Shown here piece by piece: positions 1 through 8,397 of a stretch of 64,000 nt of DNA. The translations under genes and the position numbers were made by a program. Numbering within the stretch: the stretch's first letter is position 1; every line of letters begins with the position of its first letter. Under the pieces are notes generated by a model, which saw nothing but the letters and a program-made list of their open reading frames with translations, searched no databases and was not told the origin of the DNA. The stretch comes from G965216255 sp965216255 (lineage in GTDB: Bacteria > Bacteroidota > Rhodothermia > Rhodothermales > Bin80), in contig OZ244148.1 of the NCBI GenBank assembly GCA_965216255.1, positions 3,224,001 through 3,288,000 on the forward strand, read 5' to 3'.

Positions 1-266
1 TTTTTTCTTAACCAGTCCAGTTCCACCTTGAGGCGCCCGATATGGCCATACAATTCATCCTTAAGTATCTCTTCTTGTTGTTTGGCCTTGCCACGACGCG
101 TGGAAAAGGCATCCATCAAGTGCTGAAGCGCCTGCTTCTTCCACAGGTTCACCTGGCTGGGGTGCACCTCGAAGCGGGCGGCAATCTGGCTGATGGTTTG
201 CTCACCTCGTATGGCCTCCACGGCCACTCGAGCCTTGAATGCGGCGGCGTACGACTTCCGTTTCAT
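1..266 (-). CDS. IS3-family transposase OrfA (partial, runs off left edge)
   Basis: The ATG is at 266 on the minus strand and the frame stays open to base 1. About 88 residues are visible: a start MKRKSYAAAFKARVAVEAIR, then a helix-turn-helix of the OrfA type (GEQTISQIAARFEVHPSQVN, WKKQAL), then the beginning of a leucine-zipper-like coiled coil (EEILKDELYGHIGRLKVELDW). OrfA supplies the DNA-binding half of IS3 transposases; the DDE half (OrfB) is normally made by a -1 frameshift near the orfA end, which lies outside the window. Identification rests on the HTH and the length. Confidence 0.85.
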   Translation of the reverse strand, partial: MKRKSYAAAFKARVAVEAIRGEQTISQIAARFEVHPSQVNLWKKQALQHLMDAFSTRRGKAKQQEEILKDELYGHIGRLKVELDWLRK

Positions 267-333
267 CGTGACGTGTACCTTGATTTGAGAGGCAGGATTC
301 TATTTTAAACCAATGTCCAGAATTTGGGGTACA
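1..333 (-). mobile_element. IS3-family element, 5' end with orfA, cut by the window edge
   Basis: An IS3-type orfA reads leftwards out of the window. Upstream of it, read on the minus strand from 333, the sequence TGTACCCCAAATTCTGGACA (333 to 314) matches the TG-starting terminal inverted repeats usual for IS3-family elements. The element therefore probably begins at about 333, just upstream of rqcH. The orfB half and the other end lie outside the window, so target duplications cannot be checked. Confidence 0.75.
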
Positions 334-358
334 CTATAGAGATACCGCGAAAACGTTC

Positions 359-1987
359 ATGTTGAACAACTATTACACGCTGCGCGCCTTGGCCTGTGAA
401 TGGGCGCTCAGGCTAGAAGGCAGCACGATTGCGGACGTCTATTCGCAGTCCCGCGGCGAGCTTGCTATTGTACTAGGCAGCGATAGCGTCTTGCAATTCG
501 TGCTGCGTCCGCCGCTAGTCTGTGCATTCGAACGGCATCGGTCTGGTCGTCGTCGGCGAAATGTGGCCAGTTTGTTTCCAGAGCTTACCGGGCAAGTGGT
601 CACCGGCATATGCGTTGCCGACGGGGACCGCATTTTAACCATACATCTGGAGCACGGGCTGCAGATGCGTGCCTATCTCTTTGGATCCCAGGCCAACGTT
701 TACGTGACCGATGGCGAGGGGCTGGTTCGGAATGCCTTTCGCGGCGCGGATTCGTGGACGGGCAGGCGGACCGCGCCGCCGCGCCGGGCCGCGGTGCCCG
801 AAGCCTTCGAAGTTTTCAGGGCGCGCTTGCGTAATGGTACGATGGCATGTGCCATAAGGGGCGCCGTACCCTTTCTTGACTCGGAGTTAGCTTCCGAAGT
901 TCTGCGTCGCGCAGACTTGGCGGACGGTCCGGTGCAGCTTTGCTCCGAATCGGATATGCGCGCCCTCTTCGCCGCTGTCAAGGACCTGGATAGCGAGCTT
1001 GAACACCCCTCGGCGCGTATTCTCTGGAGTTCATCAGGCGAGGCGCAGCTCGCACTTGGGGCCGTTGCGGGTCCGCGCGGCGCACGCGAAGAGCGATTTG
1101 ATACGGTAAACCGGGCCGTACGCGTCCTTGCACAGTATACGCTCGCGAGACAGGCCTTTCTAGTGCGATACCGCTCTATTTCCAGGGTCATCGACAAGGG
1201 GCTAGCAGCCGCGCAGCGGAGAGAATCACAAATGCGCCGCGAACAGTCATCGCAGTGCCGCCACGGGGACTATGAGCGCTGGGCGCATCTTCTGATGGCC
1301 TCCCGATCCGAGCCCCCAGGGCAAGAACAAGTGGTCCTTGAGGATTTATTCGGAGGTGGCACTCCAGTAACCATTGCGCTTGAAGCCTCGCTTGGCACGG
1401 TTGCCAACGCAGAGCGCTATTATCAGAAGGCGCGAAAGGCGCGGCAGGCACGTGAATACCTGGCAACGCGGTTGCACCAGGCGGAGCGCCTTGGCCAGGA
1501 GCTTGCGCGCGCACGGGAGGAACTCAGCCATGTCTCCCATCTCGATGGGCTAGATGCCTTTGAGCGCGCCAACTTGGGGTTGATTCAGCGCCTGCAGTCA
1601 CGCGGCGGCGAGGTAGCGGGGTCACGGTTCCGCCGTTTTTCCGTGGGGCAGGGGTATGCGGTTTGGGTCTCGCGCAGTCAGCGAGAGGCCGACGATCTGA
1701 CCTTCCGGTGCGCTCGCAAGTATGACCTCTGGATGCATGCACGCGGGTATAGCGGGGCGCACGTCGTGCTTCGCCTTCCGCATCGCGATGCTGCACCGGG
1801 GGCGCTCCTGGTAGAAAAGGCCGCATCCATCGCGGCTTACTTCAGCAAGGGCCGGCATAGCGCGTTCGTACCGGTGATCGTCACGCCCCGCAAATATGTA
1901 CACAAGCCGAGGGGCGCACCGCCGGGGATGGTCACATGTATCCGGGAAGAAGTCGTTATTGTCGCGCCTGAAAGTCCCCTTGAATGA
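359..1987 (+). CDS. rqcH: Rqc2/RqcH-type NFACT ribosome quality-control protein
   Basis: The 542-residue protein has the NFACT layout: an NFACT-N domain (about 1-200), a coiled-coil middle (about 270-400) and an NFACT-R domain (about 430-530) with the typical DLWMHARGYSGAHVVLRLP segment. The GDR motif of NFACT-N (VADGDRILTI) holds the Asp-Arg pair that RqcH homologues use. Known family members bind the peptidyl-tRNA on stalled 50S subunits and add C-terminal alanine tails that mark the nascent chain for degradation. The protein is expected to be cytosolic. The ATG at 359 follows the IS3 end by only 25 bases, so the native promoter may have been displaced by that insertion. Confidence 0.85.
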   Translation: MLNNYYTLRALACEWALRLEGSTIADVYSQSRGELAIVLGSDSVLQFVLRPPLVCAFERHRSGRRRRNVASLFPELTGQVVTGICVADGDRILTIHLEHGLQMRAYLFGSQANVYVTDGEGLVRNAFRGADSWTGRRTAPPRRAAVPEAFEVFRARLRNGTMACAIRGAVPFLDSELASEVLRRADLADGPVQLCSESDMRALFAAVKDLDSELEHPSARILWSSSGEAQLALGAVAGPRGAREERFDTVNRAVRVLAQYTLARQAFLVRYRSISRVIDKGLAAAQRRESQMRREQSSQCRHGDYERWAHLLMASRSEPPGQEQVVLEDLFGGGTPVTIALEASLGTVANAERYYQKARKARQAREYLATRLHQAERLGQELARAREELSHVSHLDGLDAFERANLGLIQRLQSRGGEVAGSRFRRFSVGQGYAVWVSRSQREADDLTFRCARKYDLWMHARGYSGAHVVLRLPHRDAAPGALLVEKAASIAAYFSKGRHSAFVPVIVTPRKYVHKPRGAPPGMVTCIREEVVIVAPESPLE

Positions 1988-2277
1988 GGCAAATGCTCGG
2001 TTGGCCACAGCGCCCGCCCCGGGTGCCATGCGCTGGCTGCCGAGATTGGCAAAGGGTAAACATGCACGCAGATTGGAAACGGATCGCGGTACTTGGATAC
2101 CCAGGTGCACCAAACGGCATGCACGGGCGTTCCCCGGGGTGGTACTCGTGATCCAGCTGCGCATGCGAGGCACGCCGGCCAACGCTTCCGTGTAATGGGC
2201 AGAATGCATGGTATGGGGTCAAATTGCAGCGCGCAAGGCCAGGGTGACTCTCGCACTCTACACCGCGGAGCAACAAG

Positions 2278-3087
2278 ATGAGTTGGTGGGAAGCTGCCAT
2301 TCTGGGGCTAGTTCAGGGTCTAACGGAATTCTTGCCCGTGTCCTCTTCGGGGCATCTGGTGCTGGGCCAGCACTTGTTGGGCGTAGATCTCGTGGCAGAA
2401 GGGGACGCTACGTTTGAGATCTTTGTGCATTTCGGGACGGCGCTGAGCATATGCACGGTCTACTGGCCACGACTTCGCGCGATGTGCGTGTCCCTAATGC
2501 AGTTGGAAGGAAATCCGTTCAAGGCACGAAAGCGGTATCACAGCGACGAGCATGTGCGCACAGGCTGGTATATGGCCGTCGCTGTGGTACCCGCAGCGGT
2601 CGTGTATTTTTGCTTTTCGGATATAGTCGACAAGGCGTTCGCGGACCCGCGCCTGGCATCTGGCCTGCTGCTCGTTACGGGCGCGCTGCTTGTCGTCACG
2701 GTGTATTGCCGCAGCGGACGGGGTCAATTCACTACAGTCAAGGCTCTGATCGTCGGGATAAGCCAGGCCGCGGCCATACTGCCGGGAATTTCACGGTCCG
2801 GTGCCACGATATGCGCAGCTCTGTACCAGAACGTGGAAGCCAGGCGAGCGGCGGACTTCTCTTTCCTGATACTACTGCCCGTAGTGCTGGGCGGGGTTCT
2901 TCTCAAGGCCGGCGATCTCGTGGCCGTTCCTTCTGCTTGGCTACCCGTGGTCGTGGGGACAATGGTGGCATTTTTGTCTGGAATTGTGGCCATCAGGGTC
3001 GTGCTCGGCGTTGTTCGGCGCGGGCATTTGCACTACTTCGCTTACTACTGTTTTATCGTAGGTACAGTGGGGCTTTTACTGTTATAA
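2278..3087 (+). CDS. uppP: Undecaprenyl-diphosphate phosphatase UppP (BacA)
   Basis: The 269-residue polytopic membrane protein starts with the family's first signature (GLVQGLTEFLPVSSSGHLVL, containing the E/Q-rich catalytic motif) and carries the second one, GISRSGATI, near residue 168. It dephosphorylates undecaprenyl diphosphate so that the lipid carrier can be reused in peptidoglycan and O-antigen assembly. About eight hydrophobic segments are visible and the length is normal for the family. The roughly 290 bases before it show no gene. Confidence 0.95.
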   Translation: MSWWEAAILGLVQGLTEFLPVSSSGHLVLGQHLLGVDLVAEGDATFEIFVHFGTALSICTVYWPRLRAMCVSLMQLEGNPFKARKRYHSDEHVRTGWYMAVAVVPAAVVYFCFSDIVDKAFADPRLASGLLLVTGALLVVTVYCRSGRGQFTTVKALIVGISQAAAILPGISRSGATICAALYQNVEARRAADFSFLILLPVVLGGVLLKAGDLVAVPSAWLPVVVGTMVAFLSGIVAIRVVLGVVRRGHLHYFAYYCFIVGTVGLLLL

Positions 3088-3189
3088 CGATGTACAGGCA
3101 CATTTGCCGCGGCCGCACGTATCCGGTTGCATCTTTGGCCTGTAGATCTCCTCGTAGAGAATTCCGATTCCGGGCCATCTTCCTTGGCC

Positions 3190-4005
3190 ATGCATCTTAC
3201 TTCGTACGACAAGCAGGTGCAGCGCGAGATTGACAGGTGGCTGCGTGGCGACGGTTCCCTGCTTGCGCAGGCGGTGAACTTGGTCATGAAACCGGTGGAC
3301 TGGGTGGTGGAGCAGGCCGTTCCTGCTAGCCTAACGGATCGCGTGAGTGAGGCCGTCGAGCGATTCCTCGAAATGATGAACGATGCTTCCACGTGGATTC
3401 CCGAGACCGGTGACCTGTTGCGCACTGCCGGGGCGCGCGGATTGGATGTTGCGGGCGTGGAAGATCTGCGGCGTCAGCCCCTGGAAGACCTCGACGAGCT
3501 GGCACGCCAGCGCTTTACCGAGAACAAGCTTCTTGCGGCGCTCAGTGGGGGTGGCACGGGGCTCGGCGGCGCCGTGTTTGTTGCCGCAGATATTCCGCTG
3601 CTTTTCATGATCAATTTCCGGCTTATCCAGCAGATAGGCGCATCGTACGGTTTTCCCATGCGAAGCCCGGAGTTTAGACCCATAGTACTGTCCATCTATA
3701 ATGCGGCGGCGGCCAACAAGCGGGAGGCGAGGGGCATGGCGCTGCGTGAAATCAGTGTCGCCGCGGCTGCGCTGGCGGGCAATACACCTTATAGGGGGCG
3801 TGTGCGGGGCACCTTACCGGACCAGAGCCGCCATCTTCCCCGCGAACTGGCAAAAAACCTGGTGGGCCGCAAGCTGCTCCAGACCATTCCTCTAGCCGGT
3901 GCGGCCGTGGGAGCAGGTATCAACTACTGGTTCACGAGCGAAACTGGCTGGACCACGTTTATGCTATTTCGAAGTCTGTATCTCGAGCACAAGGACCGGC
4001 GCTAA
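3190..4005 (+). CDS. EcsC family protein
   Basis: This 271-residue protein has the EcsC-family core: an acidic N-terminal helix region, then a glycine/alanine-rich hydrophobic hairpin (about 135-170, ALSGGGTGLGGAVFVAADIP) and a second one near 240 (IPLAGAAVGAGINYWFT). The in-frame ORF begins earlier with a TTG at 3127, but the ATG at 3190 gives the usual EcsC start and is preferred. EcsC is named after an uncharacterised member of a Bacillus ABC transporter operon and has no assigned reaction. It lies between uppP and der on the same strand; both gaps are long enough for separate promoters. Confidence 0.7.
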   Translation: MHLTSYDKQVQREIDRWLRGDGSLLAQAVNLVMKPVDWVVEQAVPASLTDRVSEAVERFLEMMNDASTWIPETGDLLRTAGARGLDVAGVEDLRRQPLEDLDELARQRFTENKLLAALSGGGTGLGGAVFVAADIPLLFMINFRLIQQIGASYGFPMRSPEFRPIVLSIYNAAAANKREARGMALREISVAAAALAGNTPYRGRVRGTLPDQSRHLPRELAKNLVGRKLLQTIPLAGAAVGAGINYWFTSETGWTTFMLFRSLYLEHKDRR

Positions 4006-4053
4006 AGGAGGACCACGGGCCGGGATGGCATGTCTAGAATCGTGCAGTGAAGT

Positions 4054-5385
4054 ATGGCAGATGCATTGGCGGCAATAGTAGGGCGCCCTAATGTTGGCAA
4101 GTCTACGCTGTTTAATCGCTTGACAGAGACCCGGGCTGCCATCGTTCACGACGCTCCTGGAGTCACGCGGGACCGCCTCTTTGGCACCGTAGAATGGAAC
4201 GGCCGTAGCTTTTCGCTCGTGGATACCGGCGGGCTTGTTCCCAGGTCCGCCGAGCGTTTTGAGCGGGCTATCCGCGAACAGGCCACGATCGCGTTGGAGG
4301 AAGCGGATGTGGTGTTGTTGGTAGCGGACGTGACCACTGGAATTACGGACCTGGACGAGGAAATTGCCCGCATGCTCCGAAAGAGCACTACGCCGATTCT
4401 GATAGTAGCCAACAAGGCGGATAATGCTGCGCGGCGCCTGGAGGCCGCATCGTTCTATGCCCTGGGTCTGGGAGACGTTTATCCCGTAAGCGGGATAAAC
4501 GGCATGGGCACGGGTGAATTCCTGGACGCCTTGGTGGCAGCGCTGCCTGCGGATACCGGGGCCCTGGGTCCAGACCAGGGACCACGCATTGCACTCGTGG
4601 GCCGACCCAACGTGGGCAAGTCATTGCTCAGCAATGCCCTCCTTGGTCAGGACCGCTCCGTAGTCACGAGCATCGCCGGCACGACGCGGGACGCGGTCGA
4701 TTCCGTGCTCAACTATGCCGATCAGCAGATAGTACTGGTAGATACGGCTGGGCTTCGCAAGCGGGCCCGCGTCTCCGAGAATATTGAATTTTATGCTACT
4801 CTGCGTACCGAGCGGGCCATCCGGGAGTGCGATGCGGCCGTGCTGCTGCTGGATGCCACGTTGGGCCTGGAAGCGCAGGACATCAAGGTGATCAAGGATG
4901 CGGAAGAGCTCGGGAAAGGATTGGTCATTGCCGTCAACAAGTGGGATCTCGTACCGAAGGTCACAAACACGGCACGGGACATGGAGCGGGCTATCCGGGC
5001 CCGCCTGCGCACACTGGATCATGTTCCTGTGGTATTCGTCTCGGCGCGGACCAGGCAGCGGATTCGCAAGGTACTGGATGTGTCGCTGGAGGTCATCGCG
5101 GAGCGTCGGCGCCGCGTCGGCACCGCCAGGCTCAATACCGTACTCCAGGATGCGATTCGTGCCCACCATCCCGCCACATACCGGGGGCGGCACGTCCAAA
5201 TAAAGTATGCCACGCAGGTGGGTACGGACCCACCGGTAATTGCGGTCTTTTGCAATCATCCGCAGGCGATCTCCGAGTCATACGGCCGCTTTCTGGAAAA
5301 TCGCTTTCGTGCAGCTTTCGGGTTTTGTGGCGTTCCGCTCAAGATCGTATACCGTGCCAAGTCGAAGCGGGAGGGCGGCGACTGA
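4054..5385 (+). CDS. der: Ribosome biogenesis GTPase Der (EngA)
   Basis: The 443-residue protein has the tandem GTPase domains that define Der. Each has a P-loop GRPNVGKS (about residues 10 and 180), a DxxG motif (VDTGGL and VDTAGL) and NKxD motifs (ANKAD and VNKWD). They are followed by a C-terminal KH-like domain (about 350-443). Der acts in maturation of the 50S subunit. Length is at the short end of normal. nuoI follows 88 bases downstream. Confidence 0.96.
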   Translation: MADALAAIVGRPNVGKSTLFNRLTETRAAIVHDAPGVTRDRLFGTVEWNGRSFSLVDTGGLVPRSAERFERAIREQATIALEEADVVLLVADVTTGITDLDEEIARMLRKSTTPILIVANKADNAARRLEAASFYALGLGDVYPVSGINGMGTGEFLDALVAALPADTGALGPDQGPRIALVGRPNVGKSLLSNALLGQDRSVVTSIAGTTRDAVDSVLNYADQQIVLVDTAGLRKRARVSENIEFYATLRTERAIRECDAAVLLLDATLGLEAQDIKVIKDAEELGKGLVIAVNKWDLVPKVTNTARDMERAIRARLRTLDHVPVVFVSARTRQRIRKVLDVSLEVIAERRRRVGTARLNTVLQDAIRAHHPATYRGRHVQIKYATQVGTDPPVIAVFCNHPQAISESYGRFLENRFRAAFGFCGVPLKIVYRAKSKREGGD

Positions 5386-5473
5386 CGACGCCCGGGGGGT
5401 GGTGGCAGCGGGCGGTTGCAGCGGAACCTTCATTCTTCAGGGGGTATATGCACATTCCAATAAGCTACGTGTA

Positions 5474-6166
5474 ATGGCAGGGATTCCGACCAATACCAGG
5501 AAAGACAACGAGCGGTCGCTGAATATATGGGAGCGGCTCTATCTCCCGGAGATCTTCAAGGGGCTGGGGTACAGTTTTCGAAAGCTGGTAAAGGAGCCGC
5601 AGTATACGGTAGAGTATCCGGACGAATTGTGGGATCCGCCTGACAGTTACCGGGGCCGTCCCGTACTGGTGGAAGAAGACGGCAAGACGCGGTGCGTCTC
5701 GTGCAATTTGTGCGCCCGCGCCTGCCCGCCGATGGCCATTTCGATGCAGTCGAAAGAGGTTGATGATCCCTGTAGTCCGAAGGAGCGGGAGCCCGCCTGG
5801 TTTGAGATCAACATGCTGCGGTGTATTTACTGCGGTTTCTGTGAGGAAGTCTGTCCGGAAGAAGCCATTGTCATGTCGAAAGAGTATGACCTGACGTTTC
5901 ACAACCGGGAGGATGCCATATTCGGTCTCGAGCGTCTGATGGTACCCGTGGACCGTCTTCGGGACCGGCTGGCTTATCTGGAGCAGTACCGGAATCCGCA
6001 GGAGAATGCGGATGCATGGGAGCACAAGGCGAACAACAATTTGCACAGCCTGCGCGACCGCCATTTCCTGCAGGAGTTGGTGGACGGCGGGATGGAGGAT
6101 CTCGAAAACACGCACCTCCGGGCAGAAGTGCCCATTGCGGCCGGCAATACATGGGAAGGTGTCTAG
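5474..6166 (+). CDS. nuoI: NADH-quinone oxidoreductase subunit I (two 4Fe-4S ferredoxin-type)
   Basis: The protein (230 residues) has two complete Cx2Cx2Cx3CP clusters, CVSCNLCARACPP and CIYCGFCEEVCPEE, spaced as in complex I subunit I, and the N-terminal helix (RLYLPEIFKGLGYSFRKL) that docks it to the membrane arm. It relays electrons through clusters N6a and N6b. The start ATG at 5474 was chosen because an earlier in-frame start overlaps der and adds sequence foreign to the family. No other nuo gene is nearby, so this subunit is encoded apart from the rest of complex I. Confidence 0.88.
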   Translation: MAGIPTNTRKDNERSLNIWERLYLPEIFKGLGYSFRKLVKEPQYTVEYPDELWDPPDSYRGRPVLVEEDGKTRCVSCNLCARACPPMAISMQSKEVDDPCSPKEREPAWFEINMLRCIYCGFCEEVCPEEAIVMSKEYDLTFHNREDAIFGLERLMVPVDRLRDRLAYLEQYRNPQENADAWEHKANNNLHSLRDRHFLQELVDGGMEDLENTHLRAEVPIAAGNTWEGV

Positions 6167-6638
6167 CGACGCCGAGGCCGTGCGCACGGCCCTGCTGGCT
6201 CAGATGCTCCACCTGGCTGACGAGACGGAGGCCATGCAGCCGTTCGCAGTCCGTCTGTCGCAGTCCGTGTTGGAATTGGGGCTGGCTCCGGGTGAGTTGT
6301 CAATAAAGGAATTGTATGGCATCCTGGCGCAGTGGGATGCCGACGTGCTGCTGCCGCTCGTGCGCCGAATGATTGCCGAGGATCTTCCCTGCCACGAGGA
6401 GGCTGTGTCGGCCGCAGGAAGCTGGCAGGCGGTACCTATCCCGGATATCTTGCGCCGCGTCCGCGAGGCGCGTATAGCGCTGGTGTCGTTCGTGCAGTCG
6501 CTGCCGCCGGCTGCCTGGGCGCGTCAGGCAGAGCTATGGGGAAAGTGCTACGACATATACGGACTCCTTCACCTGGCGACACAGCATACGGCAAGCGTAC
6601 TGCAGACTGTCGCCCAGCGGCTTGGCGGCCGTTTCTAG
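6159..6638 (+). CDS. DinB-like/YfiT-type four-helix protein
   Basis: This 159-residue helical protein resembles the DinB/YfiT superfamily in length, in its predicted four helices and in an ending with QHTASVLQTVAQRL, like the last helix of that fold. A full metal-binding His triad is not obvious, so an enzymatic role is not claimed. The GTG at 6159 overlaps the last 8 bases of nuoI and has GGAAGG just upstream, which decides the start. holA begins one base after its stop, so the three genes look translationally coupled. Confidence 0.5.
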   Translation: MSSDAEAVRTALLAQMLHLADETEAMQPFAVRLSQSVLELGLAPGELSIKELYGILAQWDADVLLPLVRRMIAEDLPCHEEAVSAAGSWQAVPIPDILRRVREARIALVSFVQSLPPAAWARQAELWGKCYDIYGLLHLATQHTASVLQTVAQRLGGRF

Positions 6639-6639
6639 C

Positions 6640-7668
6640 ATGAAGAATAGCGAGCAAACGTTCCTTGCATTGGAAACGGTGTTTCGGCAGGGCGATTTCA
6701 AGCCGCTGTACTTGTTTTACGGTGCGGAGACATTCTTCATGGACGAGCTGCAGGACTTGCTCCTCTCCTGTGCACTGCAGCCCCACGAGAGAGACTTCAA
6801 CTACGATCTGGTCTACGGAGCCGATTCGGATGCAGCGGCGGTGCTGGGGATATGCAGTGCCTATCCCATGATGGCTCCGCGACGCATCGTGGTAGTGCGT
6901 GGCTTTGAGCTGCTCAAGGACAATGGCAAGTTTGCGCGCTATGCGGCGCGGCCAAATCCTGCAGCGGTGGTGTTGCTCATCTGCAGCGGCAAGCCTCGGA
7001 TGCTTGCCGAGCCTTACCGGGCACTTAAGCGGCTTGCGGCTACGGCTGAATTCAGGCCGCTGTATGAAAGCGAAGTTCCGGGTTTCGTAGCTCGACGCCT
7101 GCGGAAAGAAGGCTGTGCCGCCTCCTCAGAGGCAACACAGATGCTGGCGGACTACGTCGGCACTTCCCTCCATAGTGTGGTAAACGAGATTGACAAGGTG
7201 CTAACCTACTTGGGAGAGCGCCGCGAGCTTACCCGAGAAGACGTAATCCAGGCCAGTGGCCAGACGAGAGAATGCAACATCTTCGAGTTGCAGCGGGCAC
7301 TGGGAGAAGCGCGGAAGGAGGATGTCCATCGCATCGGCGAGCGCATTGTCGGGGCGGCTTCCAACAAGCGGAGCGAGGCGCTGAGAATGGTCTACATGCT
7401 GTATGCCTACGTGGTGAAGCTGTGGAAACTACAGGGAATCCAGGGTAAGCAGCTCTCGGCGAACGAACTGGCAAAACGAATCGGTGTCGCGCCATACTTT
7501 CTGCGGGAGTACCGCGGAGCCCTCCGGCGGGCATCGCCGAGCGCCCTGGAACTGGCCTTTGCCTCGCTGCTTGCAGCAGACCACGAACTCAAGGGCGGAT
7601 CCCGCCGGGACGAACGCCTGGTGGTAACGCTGCTCCTCCGGCGGCTTCTTCTGGCCTTTTCACGCTAG
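6640..7668 (+). CDS. holA: DNA polymerase III subunit delta
   Basis: The 342-residue protein has the HolA arrangement: an N-terminal part with KPLYLFYGAETFFMDE, a middle region with DYVGTSLHSVVNEIDKVLTY, and a C-terminal collar domain. Delta opens the beta clamp in the clamp-loader complex. A TTG eighteen bases earlier is in frame, but the ATG at 6640 directly follows the upstream stop and matches the family start. There is no P-loop, as expected for delta. Confidence 0.9.
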   Translation: MKNSEQTFLALETVFRQGDFKPLYLFYGAETFFMDELQDLLLSCALQPHERDFNYDLVYGADSDAAAVLGICSAYPMMAPRRIVVVRGFELLKDNGKFARYAARPNPAAVVLLICSGKPRMLAEPYRALKRLAATAEFRPLYESEVPGFVARRLRKEGCAASSEATQMLADYVGTSLHSVVNEIDKVLTYLGERRELTREDVIQASGQTRECNIFELQRALGEARKEDVHRIGERIVGAASNKRSEALRMVYMLYAYVVKLWKLQGIQGKQLSANELAKRIGVAPYFLREYRGALRRASPSALELAFASLLAADHELKGGSRRDERLVVTLLLRRLLLAFSR

Positions 7669-7775
7669 GCGTCCGCCGTACGGCGGCGGGAACCGGAAGG
7701 CGTGCAACTGCATTCAGAAACATTACATTTCGACGCTCATTGAGAAGTCTGCGCAGTACCTGCTACGGTCGGTTT

Positions 7776-8285
7776 ATGGGAAACGGATACCAACGCAATA
7801 GTTCTCGAGGCCAGTTGTCGTGCGGTGGCTCACTATCCTCCTGGTTAGACGAGCTGCTCTGCGAGTACGTGGACGGCACCATGGACCGTGTCGTACGGTC
7901 CGCCTTCGAAGAGTGTTTGAGGAGAGATGTTTGCCTGGCCCAGCAAGTGGAGCGGCTTCGCTGTATGCGGCTACTGCTTTGCAGGTACAGATGCCGCGCT
8001 CCCAGTGGTTTGCAGGCCCGGATTCTGGAGCGTCTTCAGCAGGAGATGGTTGACGCCGATGAGCCGACACCTTCGCGGAAGCGCGGTTACGCGAGGGCAG
8101 GATCCGTTATCGTCGCGCTGCTGATAGCGGGTATTCTCGCGGGGGCATCTTGGCTGGCTTCACCGGAGAGAGTAGTCTCCTCCCCAGCCTATGTTTCCGA
8201 AGTGCATGTGTCTTCCGCGACGCTGGAAGCCGTTCTACCGCGGGAATACGTGTACCCAACCGAAGTTGTCGTGACGGGCCCTTAG
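7776..8285 (+). CDS. Single-pass membrane protein, anti-sigma-factor-like
   Basis: The 169-residue protein has a soluble N-terminal part of about 90 residues resembling a short anti-sigma domain (LDELLCEYVDGTMDRVVRSA, EECLRRDVCLAQQVERLRCM), one transmembrane segment near 112-132 (AGSVIVALLIAGILAGASWL) and a short periplasmic tail. The classical zinc-binding HxxxCxxC is absent, and no ECF sigma gene adjoins it, so the role is a suggestion only. Its last four codons and its TAG stop lie inside the following tRNA: the stop is built from tRNA positions 8 to 10. Confidence 0.5.
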   Translation: MGNGYQRNSSRGQLSCGGSLSSWLDELLCEYVDGTMDRVVRSAFEECLRRDVCLAQQVERLRCMRLLLCRYRCRAPSGLQARILERLQQEMVDADEPTPSRKRGYARAGSVIVALLIAGILAGASWLASPERVVSSPAYVSEVHVSSATLEAVLPREYVYPTEVVVTGP

Positions 8286-8349
8286 CTCAGCGGTTTAGAG
8301 CGCTCGCCTCACACGCGAGAGGTCACAGGTTCGAATCCCGTAGGGCCCA
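8276..8349 (+). tRNA. tRNA-Val(CAC)
   Basis: The cloverleaf folds by eye: a 7-bp acceptor stem GGGCCCT/AGGGCCC, a D-arm GCTC/GAGC, an anticodon stem CTCGC/GCGAG with loop CTCACAC giving anticodon CAC (reads GUG, valine), and a T-loop TTCGAAT. The T-stem ACAGG/CCCGT has one A-C mismatch. The CCA end is not encoded. The first 10 bases are shared with the end of the upstream coding sequence. Confidence 0.93.
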
Positions 8350-8397
8350 CAGATCGCCAGGCGCGGCGTACTGCCGTCAGCAAAACGATATTCTTCC

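Noticed and set aside
700..2300. Long minus-strand ORFs opposite rqcH and uppP
   Set aside because: They are antisense shadows of GC-rich coding sequence with arginine/proline/serine-rich composition and no motifs.
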